NCBI GenBank assembly: GCA_964389705.1
Contig: CAYMEO010000025.1
Location: 1 to 29,636, forward strand
Length of the DNA stretch: 29,636 nucleotides
Origin: PSLL01 sp964389705
GTDB lineage: Bacteria > Desulfobacterota_D > UBA1144 > Nemesobacterales > CSP1-2
Direction: 5' to 3'
Positions 1 through 8,097 of this stretch are shown here, piece after piece. Both the position numbers and the translations under genes were made by a program. How positions within the stretch are numbered: position 1 is the first letter of the stretch; the number at the start of each line of letters is the position of its first letter. The notes under the pieces are model-generated. The model saw only the letters and a program-made list of their open reading frames with translations, was not told the origin of the DNA and did not search any database.

Positions 1-509
1 TAAGCGGTTCTTATTTGTAGTACAATATATCATAAAGGAACTTAATACAATGAATAATTATCTCTATGAATTAGATCAAGAAAGGATGTTGCTGAGCAGA
101 CTCGCAAGTTGGTAAAATTAGGATTTTAATAAGTCTTTACTTCTGAATATTGTTTGTACTGAGCCTGGCGTTTGGATTAACTCAGCTATTTTAGCAGTAT
201 TAGATAAATTTGAACATAATCTCGCAATTTATCTATCAGAAATTAAAAATGACGATTCTTTATAGTTTTGCTACAGTGGGGTTTTGGAAGATTTAACCGG
301 ACTCTGAAGCCCAACCAGCCTCCAATTTATATTTGGAGAAATCAGGCCAGCTTTTTGTTTCACATACTCCTAAAGACCCAATAAAATCCTCACGCGGAGT
401 GCTTAAAGACGCACAAGGTCACAACAGAGACAACCGCTTGAGAGTAGAAGAAAGATAAGGGAATTAGGATAAAAAATCGGAGAAGGTCCTCTGGATTCAG
501 AGTTTAGTA
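1..509. other. Gene-poor left edge
   Basis: No convincing intact gene is visible before the minus-strand gene that ends at 510. Short open stretches occur on both strands. A plus-strand stretch without stops runs 297-458 but has no good start or ribosome site. A small inverted repeat, CTCCAA/TTGGAG with a 7-base loop, lies at 320-338. The stretch probably holds decayed coding DNA; see the separate entry at 50-265. Confidence 0.5.
50..265 (+). pseudogene. Possible remnant of a small ORF with in-frame stops
   Basis: From ATG 50 the frame reads 21 codons to TAA at 113, meets another stop (TAG) at 119-121, then stays open from 122 to TAG 263. The open part has a protein-like composition, with the fragments CTEPGVWINSAIL and LDKFEHNLAIYLSEIK. 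I do not recognise the family. Two stops within nine bases in one otherwise open frame suggest a decayed gene, but chance is a real alternative because the region is AT-rich and short. Confidence 0.22.
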
Positions 510-1550
510 TTATCTTCTCTCCCCAGCACGGCGTATGTCATAGCCGGTAATTGACTTACTCTTCTCTGCCATCGAGTCAACGTATTCTTTGTCAACAAGT
601 CCCGCCATATATGCTTTGGATATTCTCATAAGGGCTATCTTGGCTGTGGCTTCATCTATCATCTGTCCGGTCTTTGGATCAAACATTGAGCCTCCGCCCT
701 GTGCGTGGTAGAAATCAAGCTGGTGCTTTGCCTCTTCGATCTGCTTCTTTGTTGGGGTGTAGCACTCATTTGCAATCTGGGCCTGCTGGGGATGAATCAC
801 CCATGTGCCGTCCATTCCTATTGCTGCTGCGCCTTCGTTTTTTCTGCGCAGTCCTTCATTAATCTGATTTATTACCTCTGGTGGGTCGTCTTTTCTCCAG
901 ATTTTCAGATAGACATTGTCGATTGCATGAAGCCCTGCTGCCTTTGCTGCCGTGACTGTGGCCTTTTTCTCGTAATAGAATACCTCATTTTGTCTGTCCA
1001 AAAGCAAGTCTGGGTCCCCTCCAAGTTCTGCTGTGTAATCCGCGATTCCAAAAATAAGTCCTACCATCCTTGGAGACGCGGTCGCAATTTCATATGCATG
1101 CTCAAGTGCATGCGGCCTTTCTATAAGTGATTCGATTGCGACATGGGTTTTCCATCCGTATTTTGCTTCTAGCTCATCGAGTAAATCCGAAACTAATTTT
1201 ATATCTTCAGGTCCATGGACTTTAGGAATTATTACACCGTGAAACTTATCTACCGCACCGCTCATTACAGCCTCCATATCGCCGTAAAAGAACTCAGAGC
1301 GGAGATTATTGGGCCTTACAGTCACGACCTTCTTCCCAAAGTCTATAGTGTTGAGTGCCTCGACCATTACCTGTCTGCTTTTGTCACCCTTAAATTCATA
1401 AGGGCATGCATCTTCAAGATCTGCCATTACATGGTCAACCGGAGATTTTATGGGATCTGCTGCATTTTGGTGCAGTTTTAAATTGTGTCCTGGATAGGTT
1501 AATTCTGTTCTTGGGACAACGACTCTTTTCCCTCCGTCTAGAACAAACAC
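510..1550 (-). CDS. HpcH/HpaI aldolase / citrate lyase family, malyl-CoA lyase-like
   Basis: This is a predicted CoA-ester lyase of 346 residues, in the range of bacterial malyl-CoA/beta-methylmalyl-CoA lyases. These cleave (2S)-malyl-CoA or methylmalyl-CoA to glyoxylate plus acetyl- or propionyl-CoA in the cytoplasm. The TIM-barrel metal and substrate residues are visible: Arg79 in VTVRPN, Glu140 in VAIES and Asp171 in GIADYTAELGGD, with close to the spacing seen in Mcl enzymes. The start is GTG at 1550, supported by GGAGG ten bases upstream. It lies 147 bases downstream of an acyl-CoA dehydrogenase on the same strand and near crotonyl-CoA carboxylase/reductase, so an ethylmalonyl-CoA pathway role is likely. 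A CitE-like lyase with another substrate is the alternative. Confidence 0.85.
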   Translation of the reverse strand: MFVLDGGKRVVVPRTELTYPGHNLKLHQNAADPIKSPVDHVMADLEDACPYEFKGDKSRQVMVEALNTIDFGKKVVTVRPNNLRSEFFYGDMEAVMSGAVDKFHGVIIPKVHGPEDIKLVSDLLDELEAKYGWKTHVAIESLIERPHALEHAYEIATASPRMVGLIFGIADYTAELGGDPDLLLDRQNEVFYYEKKATVTAAKAAGLHAIDNVYLKIWRKDDPPEVINQINEGLRRKNEGAAAIGMDGTWVIHPQQAQIANECYTPTKKQIEEAKHQLDFYHAQGGGSMFDPKTGQMIDEATAKIALMRISKAYMAGLVDKEYVDSMAEKSKSITGYDIRRAGERR

Positions 1551-1588
1551 GATTGAGTTTCCTCCTTTTATTAATTAGCTACGAACTG

Positions 1589-1650
1589 AATGAATGAAGG
1601 CAAATCGAAGTATAGGTTTTCATATATTCGAATCATTTTATTCATTCATT
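1589..1650. repeat. 10-bp inverted repeat in the gap between two minus-strand genes
   Basis: AATGAATGAA at 1589-1598 is exactly complementary to TTCATTCATT at 1641-1650, with 42 bases between. It sits between the acyl-CoA dehydrogenase stop and the lyase start. It is built from a 4-base microsatellite-like unit (ATTC), and a CTATCTATCT run lies beside it, so simple-sequence drift is possible. An intercistronic mRNA structure is the other reading. Confidence 0.4.
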
Positions 1651-1697
1651 TAATCTATCTATCTGTATTCATTTGTGTTTGACTTTTAAGATGTGCC

Positions 1698-2864
1698 TTA
1701 GCTCAATTCAAGAAGGCGTCTTGCTATGACCTCATGCTGAATCTCGCTTGTACCCTCAAATATGCTAATTACCCTTCCATCTCTCCAGAACCTCTCGACC
1801 GGATATTCCTTAGAGTATCCATAACCTCCGAAAATCTGCATGGCTTCTCTTGTGACGTATTCTACCATTTCAGCTGAAAACACCTTTGCCATCCCTGCCT
1901 CAAGATCACAGCGCCTGCCCTCGTCTTTCATAGAGCAGGCGTAGTGGACAAGCTGTCTTGCCGCCTGGATTTTCGTTGCCATTTCAGAGAGCTTCATTCT
2001 GATTGCCTGAAAATTGCATATTGGTTGGTCAAACTGTACGCGTTCTTTTGAGTACTTGAGTGCGGCTTCAAATGCAGCCTGTGCAACTCCGACGGCGCGT
2101 GCGGCCGTTTGAATTCTTGCAGATTCATATGTAGACATTAATTGGTAAAATCCCTTATTTTCCTCCATTCCGATTAGGTTTTCTGCAGGAACATAGCACT
2201 CATCGAAACTCAGGGCATAGGAGCGCATTCCATGATATCCGACTGTGGGAATGGGTTCGCCAGAGATATTTGGGTGCTTTATAACATCGCCAGGCTCCTT
2301 TTCTACGAGAAATATACTGAGGCCTCTGTGCCTCTTCTTTGGGTCTGGGTCTGTACGGGCAATAACTGTAAGAAGGTGTGCGCGGTTTGCAAATGTACAC
2401 CACGTCTTTTCTCCATTTAGAACGTATCCGTTTCCCTTTTTGATTGCGCGCATCTTCATCCCACCTGTGTCTGAGCCTGCGTCTGGTTCTGTAAAAGCGG
2501 CAGCAGTCATAATCTCCCCTCTTGCAATTCCGGGAAGGTATTTTTTCCTCTGTTCTTCTGTTCCATGTGCAAGGAGGAGCACACCTGTAATAATACTTCT
2601 TGTCATAACACTTCCTACGCTTAGCCATCCGCGACTCAACTCTTCGGCCACAATAGCCATGCTTATGTAGTCCATTCCTACTCCATCATACTCTGGTGGA
2701 AATATTAGACCAAAGTACCCGAGGTCAGCCATCTTTTTTATAATTTCCTGTGGTATTTCTTTTTGCTTTCTGTCTAGTTCCTGCGCGATCGGAACTATCT
2801 CCTCGTCTGTAAATTTACGGACTGCCCTTCGAATTTCCTCGTGTTCTTCTGTTAGTAAAGGCAT
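1698..2864 (-). CDS. Acyl-CoA dehydrogenase
   Basis: This is an FAD-dependent acyl-CoA dehydrogenase of 388 residues that introduces an alpha-beta double bond and passes electrons to ETF. The family signatures are AAFTEPDAGSDTGG for FAD/substrate binding, a QIFGGYGY segment, and the C-terminal IFEGTSEIQ, whose Glu370 matches the catalytic base of medium- and short-chain enzymes. The ATG start follows GGGGGA. It shares an orientation with the downstream malyl-CoA-lyase-like gene and diverges from crotonyl-CoA carboxylase/reductase. By context it could oxidise methylsuccinyl-CoA or another C4-C5 acyl-CoA. However, the alphaproteobacterial methylsuccinyl-CoA dehydrogenase is much longer (about 550 residues), so the substrate is not settled. 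Confidence 0.92.
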   Translation of the reverse strand: MPLLTEEHEEIRRAVRKFTDEEIVPIAQELDRKQKEIPQEIIKKMADLGYFGLIFPPEYDGVGMDYISMAIVAEELSRGWLSVGSVMTRSIITGVLLLAHGTEEQRKKYLPGIARGEIMTAAAFTEPDAGSDTGGMKMRAIKKGNGYVLNGEKTWCTFANRAHLLTVIARTDPDPKKRHRGLSIFLVEKEPGDVIKHPNISGEPIPTVGYHGMRSYALSFDECYVPAENLIGMEENKGFYQLMSTYESARIQTAARAVGVAQAAFEAALKYSKERVQFDQPICNFQAIRMKLSEMATKIQAARQLVHYACSMKDEGRRCDLEAGMAKVFSAEMVEYVTREAMQIFGGYGYSKEYPVERFWRDGRVISIFEGTSEIQHEVIARRLLELS

Positions 2865-2951
2865 GATATATCCCCCAAGATTTTTTATCCGCCCACTAAC
2901 TGTGTGCTTGGCTCTACTTTACTTATTCATAAAATTCAAGACCAGAGACAC

Positions 2952-2965
2952 TTAGCCGTGGCTAA
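2952..2965. promoter_or_regulatory. Palindrome in the divergent control region (possible operator)
   Basis: TTAGCC-GT-GGCTAA is a perfect 6-2-6 inverted repeat between the divergent acyl-CoA dehydrogenase and ccr genes. A second overlapping repeat, CTAAA-AA-TTTAG, runs 2962-2973. Both lie just downstream of the predicted minus-strand promoter, a usual place for a repressor operator. The regulator is unknown and no regulator gene is next to it. Confidence 0.35.
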
Positions 2966-2982
2966 AAATTTAGACTTTATTA

Positions 2983-3010
2983 TATATACCTTGTTTAGAA
3001 ACCTTGTCAA
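2983..3010 (-). promoter_or_regulatory. Putative sigma70-type promoter for the acyl-CoA dehydrogenase / lyase genes
   Basis: On the minus strand a consensus -35 TTGACA (3010-3005) is followed, after 16 bases, by TATATA (2988-2983). A TATAAT alternative lies 4 bases further on. Transcription would start near 2976 and leave a leader of about 110 bases before ATG 2864. A plus-strand TTGTCA overlaps the same -35, so the ccr promoter may be back to back, but no good plus-strand -10 is visible. Confidence 0.45.
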
Positions 3011-3111
3011 CGACTCGGTTTTCTTGTGGTATCCAGGAGGCAGTACTTGATTTCCTAAGCTCCCTTTGTTAAATTTAGATTTCTAAAATTTTCTATAAAG
3101 GGGGAGCAATT

Positions 3112-4524
3112 ATGCCAAATGACACAAAGCAATCTAAAGATGCACCTAAGAAGCCGATTGATAAAGACCAGGCCATTGAGGATGCCGTGAATGTGGCGAT
3201 TAAGGAGGCCGAGGATATGGAAAGTATCGCATACTCGGTGCGGGGAGGGGGGATTGAAGAGCCTATTCCCCTTGGTGTCGTTCCAGATTTAGGCGTTCTT
3301 CCTAAAAAGATGCGTGCCTGGGTGATCCGTAAAGAGAGGCACGGGGAGCCCATGAAGGCTTTTAAAGAGGAGATTATGCCTGTTCCCGATATTGGACCGA
3401 ATGAGGTTCTCGTTTTGGTTATGGCGGCTGGTATAAATTATAACGGTGTATGGGCTGGACTCGGTCAACCCCTTTCTGTGCTCGACGTCCATAAACAGAA
3501 CTACCATATTGCAGGAAGTGACGCCTCAGGAATCGTTTGGAAAGTAGGCTCAAATGTAAAGAGCTGGAAGCCAGGTGATGAGGTTATTCTCCACTGCAAC
3601 ATAGAGAGTGAAACCCACACTACCCGTACTGAAACCCCTTATGACTTTATAAGCTATGACCCGATGGCAAGCCGAGGTCAGAGGATTTGGGGCTATGAAA
3701 CCCCGGATGGCTCATTTGCCCAGTTCACAAAGGTCCAGGCTCAACAGGTTCTACCGAAGCCCGAACACCTTACGTGGGAAGAGGCGGCCTCTTACGGGCT
3801 TTGCTATTTTACCGCATATAGAATGCTGATTACTCAGGCTCAGATTCAGCCAAGCGAGGTGGTGCTTGTGTGGGGAGCGGCTGGGGGACTGGGTGTTTTT
3901 GCACTCCAGCTATGCAAGATGATTGGTGCCGACGCGATAGCGGTTGTATCTTCCGATGATAAGGCTGAACTCTGTATGGAACTTGGCGCAAAGGGTGTAA
4001 TTAACAGAAAGAATTTTCCAAATCTGATGTTTAAACACGGTGAGACGGAAGAGGAAAAGGCGAAACGGTTTGAGGATATGAAGCGATTTGGTCAGGCTAT
4101 ATGGAAGATTCTAGGGGAGAGGAGGAACCCTAATATTGTTTTCGAGCACGTAGGTGAGGCGACGTTTCCGACAAGTGTATTTATCTGTAGCCGGTTCGGT
4201 CGGATTGTGATTTGTGCTGGGACTTCCGGATATGATTGTGTGTTTGATGTCAGACATCTCTGGATGCATCAGAAGCGTATAATCGGATCCCATTTTGCCA
4301 ATGCACTTGAGTGTCTTCGTGCAAATGAGCTTGTTCGAAAGGGAATCATAAAACCCGTGCTCTCTCATACATACCCATATGATAAGATTCCGGAGGTGCA
4401 TCAGATTATGTATGAGAATAAGCACTCAGGTAAAATGGCCGTTCTTGTGCAGGCAAGCAAGGTTGGATTGAAAAATACAGAGGAAGCGCGAAGGGCTGCC
4501 CAATCTATTCATGTCCGAGCTTAA
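3112..4524 (+). CDS. ccrA: Crotonyl-CoA carboxylase/reductase
   Basis: This enzyme catalyses NADPH-dependent reductive carboxylation of crotonyl-CoA to ethylmalonyl-CoA, the key step of the ethylmalonyl-CoA pathway for acetyl-CoA assimilation. It also supplies extender units in some actinobacteria. The 470-residue protein is a zinc-independent MDR-superfamily reductase. NYNGVWAGLG contains Asn111, GYETPDGSFAQF contains Glu196, GAAGGLG at 255-261 is the NADPH loop, and GSHFAN contains His394. By position these appear to be the Asn, Glu and His that hold CO2 in studied Ccr enzymes. The first 45 or so residues are a charged extension. The start follows GGGGGAG. Neighbours are a divergent acyl-CoA dehydrogenase and a malyl-CoA-lyase-like gene. 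Plain crotonyl-CoA reductase or acrylyl-CoA reductase activity is the less likely alternative. Confidence 0.9.
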   Translation: MPNDTKQSKDAPKKPIDKDQAIEDAVNVAIKEAEDMESIAYSVRGGGIEEPIPLGVVPDLGVLPKKMRAWVIRKERHGEPMKAFKEEIMPVPDIGPNEVLVLVMAAGINYNGVWAGLGQPLSVLDVHKQNYHIAGSDASGIVWKVGSNVKSWKPGDEVILHCNIESETHTTRTETPYDFISYDPMASRGQRIWGYETPDGSFAQFTKVQAQQVLPKPEHLTWEEAASYGLCYFTAYRMLITQAQIQPSEVVLVWGAAGGLGVFALQLCKMIGADAIAVVSSDDKAELCMELGAKGVINRKNFPNLMFKHGETEEEKAKRFEDMKRFGQAIWKILGERRNPNIVFEHVGEATFPTSVFICSRFGRIVICAGTSGYDCVFDVRHLWMHQKRIIGSHFANALECLRANELVRKGIIKPVLSHTYPYDKIPEVHQIMYENKHSGKMAVLVQASKVGLKNTEEARRAAQSIHVRA

Positions 4525-4534
4525 TTAAATTAGG

Positions 4535-4554
4535 GGGCACGTTGCGACGTGCCC
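4535..4554. terminator. Bidirectional terminator hairpin between convergent genes
   Basis: GGGCACGT-TGCG-ACGTGCCC is a perfect 8-bp stem with a 4-base loop. It fills the 30-base gap between the ccr stop and the stop of the convergent gene ending at 4555. The minus-strand side is followed by a T-rich run (CTAATTTAATTAA). The plus-strand T tract is weak, so it should work best for the minus-strand gene. Confidence 0.65.
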
Positions 4555-5091
4555 TTACTGGTTGTCTTCATTAATCCTATCATAAAACTCCCTATTCCAA
4601 AGCTGTATCTGGAATTCCCCTTCTTCAGATCCATCTACAGTGAGGATGCTATTTCCTAAGTGCCATAGGCCGGATTTTTGCTGAGCACCATTTTGAATCA
4701 TAGGGGCTCCGTGGTTTTGTATGAATCTATCGAAGATAAGGGCAGATTTCTTTGGGGGCATGTCTAAGAGGTAGAAGTCGGTTCTGACGAGCCTGCTTTC
4801 TACACCTTTTGGGAAATAGAAGCTTATGAAGGCATCCTGACCACTGTCGAGTTTATACATATATCCCGTTCCTATCAGTTTGTCTGACTCTTCTGAGGTT
4901 ACAAATTCCTTTTCTGAGAATATCTCTCTTATTTCACTGAGCGACATATCCCATTTTACCCTGTTAAATATATTAAAAATCTCATCGTACACCCTCTGGG
5001 ATTGAGACTCTTCATTCCTGCCTTTTCTATCGAGCCAAAATAGCAGCGCTATGCATATAATGAAGGCGATTACAATTATAATGTTTGTCAT
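4555..5091 (-). CDS. Hypothetical membrane-anchored protein
   Basis: I do not recognise the family. The 178-residue protein has one N-terminal hydrophobic segment (about residues 3-20) followed by DRKGR, so it is probably anchored with the rest on one side of the membrane. The soluble part is mixed charged and aromatic with no Cys and no obvious catalytic motif. It reads like a small beta-rich domain (for example LWHLGNSILTVDGS). The ATG follows a modest GAGGA. A 16-base tandem repeat lies 42-73 bases upstream of its start and may control it. It converges on ccr and shares a terminator hairpin with it. Confidence 0.7.
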   Translation of the reverse strand: MTNIIIVIAFIICIALLFWLDRKGRNEESQSQRVYDEIFNIFNRVKWDMSLSEIREIFSEKEFVTSEESDKLIGTGYMYKLDSGQDAFISFYFPKGVESRLVRTDFYLLDMPPKKSALIFDRFIQNHGAPMIQNGAQQKSGLWHLGNSILTVDGSEEGEFQIQLWNREFYDRINEDNQ

Positions 5092-5132
5092 ATACTTGTT
5101 TATTCCTCTTTTCTATTTTACCTTAAAATGGC

Positions 5133-5164
5133 TTTAGGTCTAAGTTGGTTTAGGTCTAAGTTGG
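5133..5164. repeat. Perfect 16-bp tandem direct repeat, two copies
   Basis: TTTAGGTCTAAGTTGG occurs at 5133-5148 and again, without spacer, at 5149-5164. A related broken copy, GTCTAAGTGAGTTGG, lies about 170 bases to the right near 5333-5347. The pair lies upstream of the minus-strand gene starting at 5091, where it could be a pair of regulator sites one and a half helix turns apart. A recent slippage duplication is the alternative. Confidence 0.6.
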
Positions 5165-5391
5165 ACGCGTTAGCAATTCTCTCTTGGTTTTACCTAGTCT
5201 AGTATGGGACACACTATTGATGGATGCTATCCGATTCTTGCACTTCAAACTTTTTCTCTTAAGGTTTCAGAATCCGAGAATTCATATGTGCTGATGGGTA
5301 TGATTGGGAAATAGATTTTTCAATTAACGTGTGTCTAAGTGAGTTGGTAAACTCAGGTGGACATTTTTAAATCTATCCAATGAATTTGACG
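5165..5391. other. Intergenic stretch without a recognisable gene
   Basis: This lies between two minus-strand genes. No ORF with a start and ribosome site is seen. A 6-bp inverted repeat, TGAGTT-GGTA-AACTCA, lies at 5340-5355, downstream of the stop at 5392 on the minus strand. It could be a weak terminator of the lipoprotein gene, though no U-rich tail follows it. Confidence 0.4.
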
Positions 5392-5976
5392 CTAGTTAAA
5401 TATTTCCCTATAAACTTGTGGGCTATCTCCCAAGGAGACTGGCTGCCCTTTTAATTTCTCGCGGATCTTTTGGAGTAGCAGCGATTCTATATAGCCCTTT
5501 GATCTAACCTGATTTCCAAATTTGCCCGAACTTAGATATGGCTTTATTTTATAGTTTATCTCGACCTTCGTTTCCAGTTTTGACAGACTAACTACCTTTA
5601 TCTCCATGTTTTCCTGAGAAAATAGAGCTTTATTGGGATCAAAGATGTTATTGTCATAATAGGCGACCTTCTCAAGGTAATCGTCAATTCCCGATTTTTT
5701 AGCCTCTTCTATAGATGGCCAGTGATAGGCTCTGATTAGATTTCCTGATCTTCTATAAACGTAAGCTTCTTTGAGTCTTATAGTTCCCTCCCCTTTATCC
5801 ATGAAGGCTGGAGACCACTTTATCCACTCTAGCCCGGCCAGGATTGCAGACCAGGTTTGGCTAAATGAGGCATTGAATACGTTGTTGGGTTTGAGTGGGA
5901 TCTGAGTAAATTTCTTTGGAGCCTTAGCACAGCTTAGGATAAAGATGAGAATCAGGAGATAGGGAATTCTTTTCAT
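5392..5976 (-). CDS. Putative lipoprotein of unknown function
   Basis: The start is placed at ATG 5976 rather than 45 bases upstream because the protein then begins MKRIPYLLILIFILSC, a short lipoprotein signal peptide whose lipobox ends at Cys16. The longer form would put 15 polar residues in front of it. The mature part (about 178 residues) has a TWSAILAGLEWIKWSP segment near its start and later alternating hydrophobic residues suggesting beta strands. This resembles small lipoproteins that sit at the outer membrane, but I cannot name a family. There is no strong ribosome site for either start. It is divergent from the aminotransferase gene at 6115. Confidence 0.7.
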   Translation of the reverse strand: MKRIPYLLILIFILSCAKAPKKFTQIPLKPNNVFNASFSQTWSAILAGLEWIKWSPAFMDKGEGTIRLKEAYVYRRSGNLIRAYHWPSIEEAKKSGIDDYLEKVAYYDNNIFDPNKALFSQENMEIKVVSLSKLETKVEINYKIKPYLSSGKFGNQVRSKGYIESLLLQKIREKLKGQPVSLGDSPQVYREIFN

Positions 5977-6114
5977 GCACTTTACTTCTATAATTATCCA
6001 GTCAGAGTCTACGTGTTTCAATATGCATTTTCAGGCATTTGTTTATAGATTTATCTCTTATATTCTTTTGCCCTTTTAGGGTAAAATTAAGTTTACACAA
6101 ATTAGGGAGATAAA

Positions 6115-7464
6115 ATGATTGAGGAGGAATACATAGAAAAAAGACCTAAGTCAAGGGCTCTATTTGAAAAGGCGCGCCATGTCTTTCCCAGCGGAATAAC
6201 ACACGATATAAGATATCTTCTGCCTTTTCCGATATATGTGTCTAGAGCAGAGGGTTCAAAGAAATGGGATGTTGACGGGAATGAATATGTGGACTTTGCT
6301 ATGGGACACGGCGCTCTCCTTTTAGGACATGGAAGGGAAGAGGTGATAAGTGCCGTAAGGGATGTAATTTCCAAGGGAACCCATTACGGCGGCTCAAGTG
6401 AGATTGAGATAACATGGGGTGAGATTGTAAGGGGCCTAATTCCCTCAGCGGAAAAGGTCAGGTTTACAGCCTCTGGAACCGAAGCGACTCTCCTATCCCT
6501 AAGACTTGCCAGAGCCTTCACAGGCAGAAATAAGATAATTAAATTTCAAGGACACTTTCACGGATGGCATGATTATCTCTCCTTGGGAGAAAGACCGCCG
6601 TGGGAGTTAAAGCCTGCTGGGATTCCTGACTGTGTTCTAAACACCGTAATTGTACTCCCATACGATTTATCTGCTTTGGAGGGTGTCTTGGCAACTGACG
6701 AGGACATTGCAGGAGTAATAGTTGAGCCTACAGGTGGCTCATGGGCTAAGGTGCCGATTCCCGATGGATTTCTCGAAAAGTTAAGAGACCTGACAAAAAG
6801 GTACGGTGTAATATTGATCTTTGATGAAGTGGTAACAGGATTCAGATGGTCTCCTGGCGGTGCCCAGGGTTTGTACAAAATAATCCCCGATTTGACGACA
6901 CTTGCAAAAATCCTTGCCGGAGGATTTCCAGGTGGTGCAGTGGTCGGGAAAAAAGAAATATTAGAGCTAATTGAGTTTAGCGGAGATGAAGAGAGAGACC
7001 GTAAAAGGAAGATAAGACACAATGGTACATTTAATGCCAACCCTGTTTCCGCCTCTGCTGGGATTGCGTGTTTGAAGATAGCTCAGACGGGCAAGCCTCA
7101 AAAAGAAGCGGCGGGCAGGGCAGCAGAGATAAGAAGGGCCTTAAACGATGTCATAAAGACGTTTAGGGTTGCGGGTTGTATATATGGGGATAGCTCGGTA
7201 TTCCATATAGTTTTAGGGGTGGCACCGGAGAATTTCATGGGGGGGGATATTAGGGACCCTATGCTTCCCCCCGATATTCTAAAAACAGGTGCGGAGAAAA
7301 ACCTTGCGAGGCTATTTCAGTTATCCATGCTCCTTGAGGGAGTGGATATCTTTCATCTCGGGGGCCTTGTTAGCTCCGCTCACACGGATGAAGATATAGA
7401 AAAGACGGTTAGGGCTTTTGAGGCTACAATTAAGAGGCTAAAGAAGGCAGGGGCCTTGAGATGA
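6115..7464 (+). CDS. Class III aminotransferase, glutamate-1-semialdehyde aminomutase-like
   Basis: This is a PLP-dependent fold-type I enzyme of 449 residues, close to HemL in architecture. Residues SGTEA (120-124) bind the cofactor phosphate, FDEVVTGFR holds Asp237, and Lys265 in TLAKILAGGFPGGAVVG is the expected Schiff-base lysine. FQGHFHGWHDY follows the GSAM pattern. True HemL makes 5-aminolevulinate for tetrapyrroles. This protein is somewhat longer, has GTFNANPVSASAG in place of the usual HemL segment, and has an unusual loop near 370-390, so a paralogue acting on another amino ketone is plausible. The ATG is preceded by AGGGAG. No haem genes are adjacent, and both neighbours are on the other strand. 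Confidence 0.85.
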   Translation: MIEEEYIEKRPKSRALFEKARHVFPSGITHDIRYLLPFPIYVSRAEGSKKWDVDGNEYVDFAMGHGALLLGHGREEVISAVRDVISKGTHYGGSSEIEITWGEIVRGLIPSAEKVRFTASGTEATLLSLRLARAFTGRNKIIKFQGHFHGWHDYLSLGERPPWELKPAGIPDCVLNTVIVLPYDLSALEGVLATDEDIAGVIVEPTGGSWAKVPIPDGFLEKLRDLTKRYGVILIFDEVVTGFRWSPGGAQGLYKIIPDLTTLAKILAGGFPGGAVVGKKEILELIEFSGDEERDRKRKIRHNGTFNANPVSASAGIACLKIAQTGKPQKEAAGRAAEIRRALNDVIKTFRVAGCIYGDSSVFHIVLGVAPENFMGGDIRDPMLPPDILKTGAEKNLARLFQLSMLLEGVDIFHLGGLVSSAHTDEDIEKTVRAFEATIKRLKKAGALR

Positions 7465-7624
7465 TAGGATCTACTTTAGCTGTTCATTATAGGAGCTAGA
7501 TCTCTGTAGTGTCACACATAACTATATTAATCCTGGGGGATTTCAGAGGTCGGTTTGTTATCAAGTCATTTTAGAGCACATACACCTCCTACATAGTATC
7601 TTAGGGGTAATAATAGAGGAGCAT

Positions 7625-8044
7625 TTAACCGCTTGCTGCAACGGCCACCAAGAGTATTGCAAAAGCAGCCGTCAGGAATATTATTAAAATTAATGTTTCT
7701 GTTGGTATATAGCCACCGCGATAATAGGCACCAGCTGATATTTTGTCAGATAGGGCAGCGAGCTGATGAATCTGTTCATCGCTCATTTTATCCATCTTTG
7801 CCAGGACCTCTTTTTCAGAAAGCCCGTAATCCCTGAGCCTCTGAGATACTACTTTGTTCTCAAGCATCTTACGGACCTTCTCTGTATTGACTTTCCTCAG
7901 CGATACCTTACCCGATGGCACAATCATTTGTGAGTCAGCCATAGCGCATTCGGCGCTCTTAGAAACCAGAGATACAGGAATGAAGCTTGCCATCATAACT
8001 ATTATTGTTGATAGCCTGAAAACTCTATTTTCCCGAAGGTTCAT
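7625..8044 (-). CDS. PA2779-family small exported protein
   Basis: The 139-residue protein matches the PA2779 family as I remember it. It has an N-terminal hydrophobic export segment (about 12-30), then a charged helical block with LRDYGLSEKEVLAKMDKMSD and IHQLAALSDKISAGA, then a C-terminal membrane helix (about 117-137). The family is of unknown function and is often found with other envelope genes. The start is firm: GAGGAGG lies 6-12 bases upstream of ATG 8044. It is the most distal gene of a run of minus-strand exported proteins and is 53 bases from the DUF6600-like gene. Confidence 0.75.
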   Translation of the reverse strand: MNLRENRVFRLSTIIVMMASFIPVSLVSKSAECAMADSQMIVPSGKVSLRKVNTEKVRKMLENKVVSQRLRDYGLSEKEVLAKMDKMSDEQIHQLAALSDKISAGAYYRGGYIPTETLILIIFLTAAFAILLVAVAASG

Positions 8045-8097
8045 GTTTGCCTCCTCATTAAGATTTAGATTAGGACTGCACAGAAATTTGATTTTCC

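Noticed and set aside
297..458. Plus-strand open stretch of 53 codons near the left edge
   Set aside because: It has no start codon with a ribosome site, no recognisable motif, and the opposite strand is also partly open.
5133..5164. CRISPR array
   Set aside because: Only two 16-base copies without spacers are present, and no cas gene is in the window.
6573..7040. Minus-strand ORF of 155 residues opposite the aminotransferase
   Set aside because: It is a shadow of a gene with all class III aminotransferase motifs in the plus frame.
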